From the NCBI RefSeq assembly GCF_023111095.1, contig NZ_JALGYW010000004.1:186001-250000 (forward strand): 64,000 nt of DNA, in the 5' to 3' direction. This stretch comes from Maribellus sp. YY47. Its GTDB lineage: Bacteria > Bacteroidota > Bacteroidia > Bacteroidales > Prolixibacteraceae. The notes under the pieces are model-generated. The model saw only the letters and a program-made list of their open reading frames with translations. It searched no databases and was not told where the DNA came from. Of the stretch, positions 27,125 to 35,197 are shown in pieces (position 1 is the first letter of the stretch; each line of letters begins with the position of its first letter). Position numbers and translations under genes: made by a program.

Positions 27125-27469
27125 ATGAGACGGGTAGCAATTCCAATAGCAAATAATGTTTTGAGCGAGTACTTCGGCGGCTGTAATCATTACGAAATCT
27201 TTGAAATCGAAAATGACGATATCCGTAAAACAAGCTTCGAAATTCCGGAGGTGGAAGCCGTTAACGAATTGCCCGACTGGTTGGAAAAAAGAGGGATTAC
27301 CGATGTGATTGCTTACAAAGTGAAAAAAGAGATCATTCGTCTTTTTGCCTCCAAAAAAATCAATCTGTTTGTGGGGGTGCCGCAGCAAGATCCGGCCCGG
27401 ATTATTGAAGCATATTTAAACGGAAAGCTGGAGTCGGACAAACGAATCATTGAGGAATTAACGAATTAA
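27125..27469 (+). CDS. NifX/NafY-like (dinitrogenase iron-molybdenum cofactor biosynthesis) domain protein
   Basis: 114 residues from ATG 27125. RRVAIPIANNVLSEYFGGC opens the domain and GITDVIAYKVKKEI continues it, the ribonuclease-H-like fold of the NifX/NafY/MTH1175 family, which binds Fe-S or FeMo-co-type clusters in nitrogen fixers. No nitrogenase genes are nearby. The frame is open upstream to 26927, but that part lies inside the regulatory region. First gene of the redox cluster; a thioredoxin-fold gene follows after 33 bases. Confidence 0.75.
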   Translation: MRRVAIPIANNVLSEYFGGCNHYEIFEIENDDIRKTSFEIPEVEAVNELPDWLEKRGITDVIAYKVKKEIIRLFASKKINLFVGVPQQDPARIIEAYLNGKLESDKRIIEELTN

Positions 27470-27502
27470 TACATAAAAATTAATCATTTAAAATATAACG
27501 AT

Positions 27503-27853
27503 ATGAAACTATTAAGCACAGGTTTACACGAGATTGAAACAGCAGCTGAATTGGATAAATTCATCAACGAAAACGAAAACGTAATGGTATGCTGTGGCCG
27601 GATGGGCCCGATGTGTTTACCGGTTTACGATATAATGGAAGAGCTGGAAGAAGAGCGTGACAACGTAAAATTTGCCGTAATGGCCTTTGATAACCCGGAG
27701 GCAGGAGTGATCAGGAATGCTCCTGAATGCCGCGGGTTTATGGGACTTCCGTTTACGATGTACTATAAAAACGGAGCCGTTGCGCACGCCACCAGCAGCA
27801 TTCAAAACATGAAACAGGTGACAGGCATTTTGGACAGCAAATTTGGGGTTTAG
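27503..27853 (+). CDS. thioredoxin-fold protein lacking the CxxC active site
   Basis: 116 residues with a thioredoxin-like layout: an N-terminal helix, a beta strand ending in VMVCCGRMGPMC (28-38), and a cis-Pro loop GFMGLPFT (Pro83). The usual WCGPC is changed: Met35 takes the place of the first active cysteine, Gly-Pro is kept, and Cys38 comes one residue later than normal. Cys30, Cys31 and Cys76 are also present. It may be a monothiol or a cluster-binding thioredoxin. Sits between the NifX-like gene and the TrxB-like gene. Confidence 0.75.
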   Translation: MKLLSTGLHEIETAAELDKFINENENVMVCCGRMGPMCLPVYDIMEELEEERDNVKFAVMAFDNPEAGVIRNAPECRGFMGLPFTMYYKNGAVAHATSSIQNMKQVTGILDSKFGV

Positions 27854-27929
27854 TTAGATTGGGAGAAGTTGATTAGTCGTTCCCGATACTTCGGGAGCGG
27901 CTTTTTTCAAAACAACAAAATCAGAGATC

Positions 27930-28850
27930 ATGGATGAAGTTTTCGATACCATTATTGTCGGGGCAGGGGCTGCCGGGTTAACCGCCGGAATTTATGCTTC
28001 GAGGGCCAAATTGTCGACGTTAATACTGAATGAAGGCGCCGTGGGTGGACAGATGGTGTTAACCGAAGAGATTGCCAATTACCCGGGTGTTCCAACAACC
28101 AAAGGTTACATGCTGGCCAACAACATGAAAATGCAGGCCAAAAGTTTTGGGTGTAAAATCAAATCGAATATAAAAATTGCCAAATACGAACTGGAAGGCG
28201 AGATAAAAGCCATTGAATTGGAAGACGGCCGTACTTTTCAGGGGAAAACAGTGATACTGACTCCCGGAGGAAGACCCCGTTCGTTAAATATTGAAGGCGA
28301 AGATCAGTTTAAGGGAAAGGGAATTTCTTACTGTGCCACCTGCGACGGCGATTTCTTTACCGGAAAAGAAGTAGTGGTAGTTGGCGGAGGAAACTCGGCC
28401 TTGGAGGAGGCGGTTGCACTTACCAATTTTGCCACCAAGGTGACCATCGTTCATCAGTTCGATCATTTCCAGGCTTTTCAGCATGCCATTGATGAAGCGA
28501 AGAATAATCCAAAAATCGAATTTGTGATGGAGTCTGAACTTCGTGGGTTTTACGGAAACGGTCAGTTGCAAAAAGTGAGTATCGAACATTTGCCTTCCGG
28601 TAATCTTTCAGTTTTGAAAACCGACGGAACCTTCATCTTTATTGGTTATCAGCCCAACACCGAAGATTTGAAAGGAATTGTTCCGCTAAACGACCGGAAC
28701 GAAATTGTGGTAGATTCAACTATGAAAACACAGGTGTCGGGTGTGTTTGCTGCCGGCGATTGCATTAATAAACGTTATCGGCAGGTTACCACTGCGGTTG
28801 CCGACGGAACCATTGCAGCACTAAGCGTTTCAGAATACCTGAGAGGTTGA
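27930..28850 (+). CDS. trxB: thioredoxin reductase-like flavoprotein
   Basis: 306 residues, low-molecular-weight thioredoxin reductase family. FAD-binding GAGAAG (11-16), redox-active Cys135-A-T-Cys138, nucleotide-binding GGGNSALEEA (152-161). The normal HRRxxFRA motif that holds the NADPH 2'-phosphate is replaced by HQFDHFQA (175-182), so the donor may be NADH or something else. C-terminal GVFAAGD is normal. Start ATG 27930, 76 bases past the Trx-like stop. The symbol is by family; the true partner is unknown. Confidence 0.85.
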   Translation: MDEVFDTIIVGAGAAGLTAGIYASRAKLSTLILNEGAVGGQMVLTEEIANYPGVPTTKGYMLANNMKMQAKSFGCKIKSNIKIAKYELEGEIKAIELEDGRTFQGKTVILTPGGRPRSLNIEGEDQFKGKGISYCATCDGDFFTGKEVVVVGGGNSALEEAVALTNFATKVTIVHQFDHFQAFQHAIDEAKNNPKIEFVMESELRGFYGNGQLQKVSIEHLPSGNLSVLKTDGTFIFIGYQPNTEDLKGIVPLNDRNEIVVDSTMKTQVSGVFAAGDCINKRYRQVTTAVADGTIAALSVSEYLRG

Positions 28851-28909
28851 TCCCATGTGCAAAACATTATTTTTACAACTTTATTAAAAATTCTACACAT
28901 AAACGAGAT

Positions 28910-29332
28910 ATGTCGAAACAACAGGTTAAAATAAACTGGTTAGAGAAAATGGCATTCGAAGCCGAAGTGAACGGGCACAAATTGATCCTGGATGCCGCAG
29001 AAGAAGTGGGGGGAGAAAATCGTGGTCCCCGGCCAAAGCCGCTATTGTTAACAGCTCTTGCCGGTTGTACGGGAATGGATGTAGTGTCGATTCTGAAAAA
29101 AATGAGGGTGGAACTGGACAACTTCGATGTAATTGTTGAAGGCGATTTAACCGAGGAACATCCCAGGCAGTTTTTTAAAATGAACGTTATATATGAGTTC
29201 ACCGGGAAAGACCTTCCATTGGATAAACTAAAAAAAGCTGTTAGTTTGTCGGAAGAAAGATATTGTGGTGTGAGTGCCATGTTCAAAAAGGCGATCGAAG
29301 TTACCACAGAGATAAGAATTATTGAATCATAA
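28910..29332 (+). CDS. OsmC-family protein
   Basis: 140 residues from ATG 28910 (MSKQQVKIN). The frame is open from 28847, but that would overlap trxB. OsmC/Ohr-like alpha/beta fold with AGCTGMDV (peroxidatic Cys) and EERYCGVSAMF (resolving Cys), the standard pair for reducing organic hydroperoxides with lipoyl or thiol donors. Third member of the redox cluster upstream of the anchored thioredoxin, from which it is separated by 3 bases. Confidence 0.88.
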   Translation: MSKQQVKINWLEKMAFEAEVNGHKLILDAAEEVGGENRGPRPKPLLLTALAGCTGMDVVSILKKMRVELDNFDVIVEGDLTEEHPRQFFKMNVIYEFTGKDLPLDKLKKAVSLSEERYCGVSAMFKKAIEVTTEIRIIES

Positions 29333-29335
29333 ATT

Positions 29336-29758
29336 ATGTCAGTAACACTCATTGTAATATTAGTAGTTCTTGCAGCATTGATAGGGATGATCACGTTCAC
29401 CTATTTCAAAATGAAAAATGCGAAACCTGTAAATAACAGCAAGAACATTCTGGTTTTGAATAATAAAAACTTTAAAGTTGCGACCAAAAGAGGTGTTTTC
29501 CTTGTCGATTTTTGGGCAGCGTGGTGCGGTCCCTGTAAAATTATTGCACCTACATTAAATGAAATTGCTGATACTCAAAGCGATTTCAGGGTGGGAAAAG
29601 TAAATGTGGACCATAACCAGCAACTGGCGCAGAAATACAATGTGCGAAATATTCCCACCATGCTGATTTTTATTGATGGCAAGGAAGTCGGACGTATTGT
29701 TGGCGTGAAGACAAAACGTGCCATTTTGAAGGAAGTGGAAGCGGTGATGGCCGGTTAG
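29336..29758 (+). CDS. membrane-anchored thioredoxin
   Basis: 140 residues: one N-terminal helix (about 4-24) and then a complete thioredoxin domain with WCGPC (63-67) and the cis-Pro loop NIPTMLIF. The N-terminal KMKNAK after the helix favours a cytoplasmic domain held at the inner membrane (positive-inside), though the orientation is inferred. Ends the redox cluster and is followed by a terminator. Reduction by the TrxB-like protein of the same cluster is the obvious guess. Confidence 0.9.
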   Translation: MSVTLIVILVVLAALIGMITFTYFKMKNAKPVNNSKNILVLNNKNFKVATKRGVFLVDFWAAWCGPCKIIAPTLNEIADTQSDFRVGKVNVDHNQQLAQKYNVRNIPTMLIFIDGKEVGRIVGVKTKRAILKEVEAVMAG

Positions 29759-29798
29759 CTTGAAATAAAAACCAAAATTTAGATATTCTATTATCAAT

Positions 29799-29828
29799 TA
29801 AAGGAGGCATTCGTCTCCTTTTTTTTTG
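29799..29828 (+). terminator. rho-independent terminator of the redox cluster
   Basis: AAAGGAG pairs with CTCCTTT across an 8-base loop, followed by a run of more than eight T. Confidence 0.85.
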
Positions 29829-30053
29829 TGCCTAAAATATTGGTTTTAAGGAATATTAAAATAAAATACTTGTCTGTCTGAAATATAGTATATAAATTGA
29901 ATAGACTCTCCAAACTTAGAAAAGTTGTAGTTGAAAAACACCATTAAATAAATCCAGGGTCCTTTTTGAAAATTCAAAATGTAGAAGTGATACGTTGAGA
30001 GCGCTCTTCTACGGATATTGATCGGAAGTTAACGTCAACTAAAAAACAAAAAG
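29829..30053. promoter_or_regulatory. AT-rich leader with nested palindrome before the FAD oxidase
   Basis: AT-rich upstream part. At 29981-30012 GTAGAAG and CTTCTAC form outer arms, and inside them AGAGCGCTCT (29998-30007) is a perfect 10-base palindrome with a central CG, the type of site bound by LacI-family regulators. It is about 45 bases before the ATG. No consensus -7 box is obvious. Confidence 0.4.
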
Positions 30054-31463
30054 ATGGAAAATTTGAAAGTGTGCCTGAGTTCAGGTGAACAAAGTGAACT
30101 TGATCTGACTAAACTGGAGGAATTCAAAAACGGACTAAAAGGTGAGATTATAACGCCTGCGGATAGTAGTTATAACGAAGTGCGTAAGGTATACAACGGT
30201 ATGATCGATAAAAAGCCAGGATTTATCGTAAAATGTGCCGATGTTGCCGACGTAATTTACTCGGTAAACTTCGGAAGGGAAAATAACCTTTTAACAGCCG
30301 TTCGTGGAGGTGGTCACAACGCCGGGGGACTTGGATCCTGTGATGGCGGTATGGTGATTGATCTTTCGGGGATCAAATTCGTTAAGGTAAATACAGCCGA
30401 TAACACGGTTTATGTAGGTGGAGGAAATACGCTGAACGAGCTGGATCATGCGACCCACCCGTTTGGATTAGCCGTTCCCGGCGGAATCCTGTCGACTACA
30501 GGGATTGGTGGCTTAACACTGGGAGGCGGAGTAGGGTACCTTTCGCGTAAATACGGGTTAACCATCGACAATTTACTGGAAGCCGATATGGTTTTGGCAG
30601 ATGGTAGTTTTGTTACCGTAAATGAAAAACAAAATACTGATCTGTATTGGGCGATTAGGGGAGGAGGTGGAAACTTCGGAGTTGTAACATCCTTTAAATT
30701 TCAGGCACATCCTGTAAAAACCATTTACGGAGGACCAACATTCTGGGCCATTGAGCAAACAGAAGAAATTATGGAATGGTATCATGAATTTATTCACAGT
30801 GCTACTGAGGATTTAAGCGGATTTGTTGCTACCCTCGAAATACCCGGTCCGCCGTTTCCGCCAAACCTGCACAACAAAAAACTTTGCGCGGTTGTATGGT
30901 GCTATACTGGTGATTTAAAAAATGCAGAGGAAGTTTTCAGGCCCATCAGGGACAAGAATCCAATATTCGAACTGGTGGGAGAAATGCCATTTCCCGCTAT
31001 TCAAAGTTTATTCGACGGACTAATGCCTCCGGGTTTACAATGGTACTGGAAAGCGGACTTTTTTAACGATATTCCAAAGGAAGCTTCGGCTCTTCATAAA
31101 AAGTTTGGCTCCGAAATTCCGACTCCTCTCTCGCAAATGCATCTTTATCCCATCAGTGGCGCAGCCGGCCGTGTTGGGAAAAATGATACTCCCTGGGTTT
31201 ATCGCCACGCAAAATACGCCGGTGTATTTGTTGGCATTGATCCTGATCCCGCCAATGCCGGTAAAATCACCCAATGGGCAAGAGATTATTGGGAGGCGCT
31301 TCATCCCTATTCTTCAGGAGGAGCATATCTTAATTTTATTATGGATGAAGGCCAGGAACGTATTAAAGCGAGTTACGGTGAAAATTATGAGCGATTGGTT
31401 CAGATCAAAAGAAAATATGATCCGGATAACTTCTTTAAAGTCAATCAGAATATAAAACCATAA
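30054..31463 (+). CDS. FAD-dependent BBE-type oxidoreductase
   Basis: 469 residues. FAD_binding_4 (PCMH) domain about 50-215 with RGGGHNAGG, where His88 is the usual covalent FAD attachment. The partner cysteine of bicovalent enzymes is absent (GGILSTTG in that place), so a single covalent bond is expected. C-terminal BBE domain ends YDPDNFFKVNQNIKP. Relatives oxidise sugars, reticuline-like compounds or polyketides. No signal peptide. It stands alone, with a terminator after it, and the substrate cannot be read. Confidence 0.88.
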   Translation: MENLKVCLSSGEQSELDLTKLEEFKNGLKGEIITPADSSYNEVRKVYNGMIDKKPGFIVKCADVADVIYSVNFGRENNLLTAVRGGGHNAGGLGSCDGGMVIDLSGIKFVKVNTADNTVYVGGGNTLNELDHATHPFGLAVPGGILSTTGIGGLTLGGGVGYLSRKYGLTIDNLLEADMVLADGSFVTVNEKQNTDLYWAIRGGGGNFGVVTSFKFQAHPVKTIYGGPTFWAIEQTEEIMEWYHEFIHSATEDLSGFVATLEIPGPPFPPNLHNKKLCAVVWCYTGDLKNAEEVFRPIRDKNPIFELVGEMPFPAIQSLFDGLMPPGLQWYWKADFFNDIPKEASALHKKFGSEIPTPLSQMHLYPISGAAGRVGKNDTPWVYRHAKYAGVFVGIDPDPANAGKITQWARDYWEALHPYSSGGAYLNFIMDEGQERIKASYGENYERLVQIKRKYDPDNFFKVNQNIKP

Positions 31464-31528
31464 TAGGATTCGGAATCTAATATTTCATTCTCTTCCTGGA
31501 GAATAAAATGGGTATACTTTCCTGCAAA

Positions 31529-31561
31529 AAATAAGGCCGGCTCAATTACCCGGCCTTATTT
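31529..31561 (+). terminator. rho-independent terminator of the FAD oxidase gene
   Basis: AAATAAGGCCGG (31529-31540) pairs perfectly with CCGGCCTTATTT (31550-31561) across a 9-base loop. The A and T flanks allow it to work on both strands. Confidence 0.85.
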
Positions 31562-31985
31562 CCCTGAAAGTTTATCAACGAAAGACAGCTAGTTTTCGTC
31601 TGGAAGTACTGTGAATCTATGATCAATTAACTTTTCCGGACGATTTCCCTTCGGTCATTTCATCTTGGTGTTAAACACCGAGTTAGTCACATTCGGCGCT
31701 TTCAGTGCCATAAAAAGGGAAGGACTGAATCATCACCGTCCGGTTAACCCGTCATAACTTTGTAATTCTGTTTAATATCCCGAAGGGATAAAATAGGATT
31801 AACCTCGGGTGAAACCCGGGGGTGATGTGTAAGTGAATCAAAGGCGCAATCAATAAGCTATTTAAGGCGCAATCGTTTTCTGCGCCTTGTAATCTAACTA
31901 TTTTTATGAAATGCTGCGACAAGCCTTACTTTCATTCCTGTTGGTGATTCCTCGGGATCATGACTATTTTATTTGAACTGTAATT
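31562..31985. repeat. intergenic hairpin-rich stretch, REP-like element suspected
   Basis: About 420 bases without a gene. Contains CCCGAAGGG with flanks and then CTCGGGTGAAACCCGGGG (hairpin) at 31779-31821, a pattern similar to repeated elements in Bacteroidota genomes. AAGGCGCA (31864-31871) and TGCGCCTT (31881-31888) form a perfect hairpin, and AAGGCGCAATC also occurs directly at 31841. Copy number elsewhere in the genome is unknown. Confidence 0.45.
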
Positions 31986-33329
31986 TTACTTTCCAATACA
32001 GTAAATGTTTTTAACTCCTTTAAAAATGTAACTATCCTTTGTAACTGCAATGGAAGCCCAAAACTTGTCGTCAATCGAATTGCTGCCAAGAACCTCAAAC
32101 TCGCGACCGGGCTTTATAATGTTTGTAACGCCTTTTTCATCATAAAAATAAAGCTGGTTGTTGCAAATCCATGGCGATGCCCAGCATGCGGCCACTTTAC
32201 CTGCTTTTTCCTTATAAACATGTTCCCCTGTTTCCGGATCAATACAGGTAACTTCTCCATTTCGATCTGCGATCAGGTAAAGGAGCCCGTTGTACAGCAC
32301 CGGCGAAGGGTTGCACAAACCGGCGAGCGTGTCCGACCAGGCTACAAATTCGTTGCTGCTTTTGTAGGCGGGAGTTAGCTTTCCGCTTGCACCTGCTTTT
32401 ACCGCATGCAAAGGGCCAACATCACGCGGGCCGCCCGACAAACCAACATATATTTTTTCTTTGTCAAAAACGGGAGATGCCACAGCTCTTCCCTTGTTGA
32501 ATTCCAGTTCCCAGAGTAACTCCCCGGTTTCAGGATTGTAGGAACGTGCTTTTGTGCCAAGCGTTACCAGTTCTGTTCGCAAACTGTTTTCCCAAATAAC
32601 AGGAGTGCTGTAAGTAGTGGTTTCGTCACGATCGATCTTCCATTTTTCATTTCCGGTTTGCGCATCGTAGGCGATTAAAAATGAATTTTCTTCGTTATCA
32701 ACCAGTACATAAAGCGTGTTGTTGTACAAAACCGGCGACGATCCGGTTCCCCAATCATTCAGCGTGGGATAAGCACCGGGATCTTGTTGCCATACCAGGC
32801 TCCCATTTAAATCGTAACAATAAACGCCATGCATACCGTAGTAAACCCACACATGTTTTCCGTCAGTTACCGGTGTTTCGCAGGCATAAGTGCTACCTGC
32901 GTGCTTTTTTATTCGCGGGCTTCCTTCGCGGGAGACCACATTCCAAAGCTTCTTCCCACTGTTGGCATCAAGACAGGTAAGTTGCCAGCGGTAAACATCT
33001 TCGGGCAGGCTGTTTTTGTCGGCTTCCTGTTGAGCAGGATCTTCCGATTTCGGTTTTTCAGGCGCTTTTTTTACCAGTACTGCCGACGAGTAAAACACCT
33101 TGTCATCATAAACGATGGGAGACGACCAGCTTTCTCCGTCCATTGCTTGTGTCCATCTGATGTTTAAACTATCGCTCCAGTCGGTAGGCAGATTTTGACC
33201 GGGAACGATCATATCCGATTTTGCTCCTCTGAACTGAGGCCATTCATTGGTGGAACACGACGAAAGAATAAATATTAAAATGATAAGTGATACTGATCCT
33301 CTGAGCAGGATGAGATGTTGCTTTTTCAT
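31986..33329 (-). CDS. PQQ-type beta-propeller lipoprotein
   Basis: 447 residues with a lipobox (SSC, Cys25). WPQFRGA near 32 is the typical opening of outer-membrane beta-propeller proteins of the PQQ-dependent-dehydrogenase-like repeat family. Several blades with YDAQTGNEKWK, NPETGELLWE and DPETGEHVYK repeats. No PQQ cofactor residues can be confirmed; many such proteins do not bind PQQ and act as scaffolds or binding proteins. Divergent from the DUF3365 gene. Confidence 0.85.
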   Translation of the reverse strand: MKKQHLILLRGSVSLIILIFILSSCSTNEWPQFRGAKSDMIVPGQNLPTDWSDSLNIRWTQAMDGESWSSPIVYDDKVFYSSAVLVKKAPEKPKSEDPAQQEADKNSLPEDVYRWQLTCLDANSGKKLWNVVSREGSPRIKKHAGSTYACETPVTDGKHVWVYYGMHGVYCYDLNGSLVWQQDPGAYPTLNDWGTGSSPVLYNNTLYVLVDNEENSFLIAYDAQTGNEKWKIDRDETTTYSTPVIWENSLRTELVTLGTKARSYNPETGELLWELEFNKGRAVASPVFDKEKIYVGLSGGPRDVGPLHAVKAGASGKLTPAYKSSNEFVAWSDTLAGLCNPSPVLYNGLLYLIADRNGEVTCIDPETGEHVYKEKAGKVAACWASPWICNNQLYFYDEKGVTNIIKPGREFEVLGSNSIDDKFWASIAVTKDSYIFKGVKNIYCIGK

Positions 33330-33474
33330 GTTAATATCAGTTGTTAATTTTTGGTTGAATTATGGTAAATTTATGAAAATTCGGGAAAGGGGAAAATCTT
33401 TCCGCTTAAGATTAAAGGACTATATGATAGTGATTTAAATCAATTTTCTTGTAACTTTTAAAGAAAATAAACAT

Positions 33475-34038
33475 ATGACAGTTATTTGCAGGAATATTTT
33501 TTTCGCAGGATTGCTATTGATGGGGCTTTCAGCATGCAAGACAGGAATTGACAAAGACACTTATGGAAAGTTTCAAAACAGCGGTAGTGAAATTACAAAT
33601 CAGGCGCAGGCGGTACTTTTATCAAATGTTGGAAGTGCCATCCAAAAAGGAGGGACTGAATTTGCAGTTGAATTTTGCCATCTAAAAGCGTCTCCTTTGA
33701 TTGATAGTCTGAGTCAGGTTTTTTCGTGCAACATCTCGCGTGTTTCCGAAAAGAACCGGAATCCGAATAATGCGTTAAATAAAACAGAACGTGAACTGTG
33801 GAAAGTTTTTCAGACAAGGACTTTACCCGATACGCTTTTGAGATTAAACAGCAAAATCATTTACTATAAACGAATTCATACTGCCATGCCGGCGTGTTTA
33901 AAATGCCATGGTAATGTTGATGGAGAGATTGACAGCGCCACTCTGGAAAAAATTCAAAAGTTGTATCCCAACGATCTGGCAACGGGATATCAACTAAATG
34001 ATTTCAGGGGTTTATGGAAGGTTGTGTTTGAGGAATGA
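33475..34038 (+). CDS. DUF3365-type haem c lipoprotein
   Basis: 187 residues with a lipobox (LSAC, Cys21). A single CxxCH haem c motif (CLKCHG) lies near 142-146. This is the DUF3365/Tll0287-like domain, a PAS-like sensor or cytochrome-type haem domain. Probably periplasmic, anchored by lipid. Divergent from the propeller lipoprotein with a 145-base gap. Redox sensing or electron transfer is inferred from the family. Confidence 0.85.
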   Translation: MTVICRNIFFAGLLLMGLSACKTGIDKDTYGKFQNSGSEITNQAQAVLLSNVGSAIQKGGTEFAVEFCHLKASPLIDSLSQVFSCNISRVSEKNRNPNNALNKTERELWKVFQTRTLPDTLLRLNSKIIYYKRIHTAMPACLKCHGNVDGEIDSATLEKIQKLYPNDLATGYQLNDFRGLWKVVFEE

Positions 34039-34543
34039 GTCACCATACATGGTGTAGAAAGTAATGTAAGAGAAGATTCATTTTAGTAGGAATTTGCCGG
34101 AGCAACAGCGTAATCTTGATTCTGGGACCTACAAAAGAGTTGCTATTATCGCAGAATAGGCAAGGTCCAATACCGTTTTATTCCAAAAACAAAAAAATCA
34201 GTGAAGAAGAAATGATGCTTCATCACTTAAAAACATTAAAATTGTAATACCAATGCAGCTAAAAAAGAATCGATGAAATGACAAGTCTTTGGTTTCGGCA
34301 CAACTGGTAATTTTTGATTGACGTTGAGAAAAGTAGGTTAACAGATGCCACAGGATGCAGAATTTTTCGAATTGCAATTTCTTCGTAGAGCAGTATAGCC
34401 GTAGTTGGGAAAGGGACATTACATTATTTAAATTCTCAATTCTAATGTCATTTTCAGGAAGGGAATAAAAAGCTATCCTTTTGCGGAAGATGATGGAAAC
34501 GGTACCGGGTAAATAGTTGAAACAAAAAGACAATAGTTAGGCT
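34039..34543. other. 500-base gap upstream of the PUL regulator
   Basis: No gene is convincing. The reverse strand is open for 111 codons (34533-34198) but without family features. TTG at 34517-34519 followed 18 bases later by TAGGCTTTG (34538-34546) resembles a Bacteroidota promoter with one extra base in the -7 box; it overlaps the possible start codon of the sigma factor gene. Confidence 0.4.
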
Positions 34544-35086
34544 TTGCATCTTTCTACAAACATATGGTTAAAGGACGAGGGGGGATTCAAAAGGTTTTTT
34601 GAAAAACAATACCCGTCGCTTTGCATATTCGCAGATCATTATCTGCAGGATAAGGACGCGAGTGCGGATATTGTACAGGAGGCGTTTGTTTATGTGTGGA
34701 GTAAACGGGAATACATTAGCGATGCCGCAGCTGCCAGATCATACTTGTACAAATACATAAAAAATCATTGTTTGAATTTAATACGTGATACCAAACGCCG
34801 TCACGAAATATTATTTGAAAGACTTGAGTCTCCCGAATTTTTTCGCGATAATTTGATTGAGCGCGAGGCTTACGAAATAATTTATTCGGCGATTAAGGAT
34901 TTAAGCTCTCAAAATCAGCAGGTAATAGAACTTTCGCTCGATGGTTTATCCAACAAGGAAATTGCTGAACAGCTTGATATCACTATAAATACTGTAAAAA
35001 CAATCAAACAAAGATCTTTTAAAACTTTACGAAGAGTTTTGAGTCCCAGCTTATTTACATTCTTGTGCATGTTTAGCGAAAACTAA
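34544..35086 (+). CDS. ECF RNA polymerase sigma factor (PUL regulator)
   Basis: 180 residues. Sigma-70 region 2 (about 15-85; ASADIVQEAFVYVWSKR) and region 4 (about 125-175; QVIELSLDGLSNKEIAEQL, helix-turn-helix). It belongs to the FecI-like ECF group that works with FecR in PULs. No in-frame ATG precedes region 2: the frame begins at TTG 34544 after an in-frame TAG. An ATG at 34564 is in the +1 frame and would join only if the G6 run at 34576-34581 lost one G. Either the gene starts with TTG or the G run needs checking. Confidence 0.9.
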   Translation: MHLSTNIWLKDEGGFKRFFEKQYPSLCIFADHYLQDKDASADIVQEAFVYVWSKREYISDAAAARSYLYKYIKNHCLNLIRDTKRRHEILFERLESPEFFRDNLIEREAYEIIYSAIKDLSSQNQQVIELSLDGLSNKEIAEQLDITINTVKTIKQRSFKTLRRVLSPSLFTFLCMFSEN

Positions 35087-35133
35087 ACCCAAAAGCCAAA
35101 ACAATAATTTTAAAAATTTATATGAAAAAAACG

Positions 35134-35153
35134 TTTTGGGTGTCACCCCAAAT
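35134..35153 (+). promoter_or_regulatory. hairpin in the sigma-to-fecR gap
   Basis: TTTTGGGT and ACCCCAAA form a short hairpin with one bulged base in the 111-base gap. It may belong to the mRNA leader of fecR or to an ECF-dependent promoter. Weak evidence. Confidence 0.3.
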
Positions 35154-35197
35154 CGATACTTACGTGCTTCATTAATGTTGGTATACAAAAACAGACA

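Noticed and set aside
27125-27469. Nitrogen fixation locus
   Set aside because: Only a NifX-like domain; the neighbours are thiol redox genes.
31562-31985. tRNA or small structured RNA gene
   Set aside because: No cloverleaf; hairpins are short and separate.
34198-34533. 111-codon reverse-strand ORF upstream of the ECF sigma gene
   Set aside because: No family features, unusual composition, lies in the presumed regulatory region.
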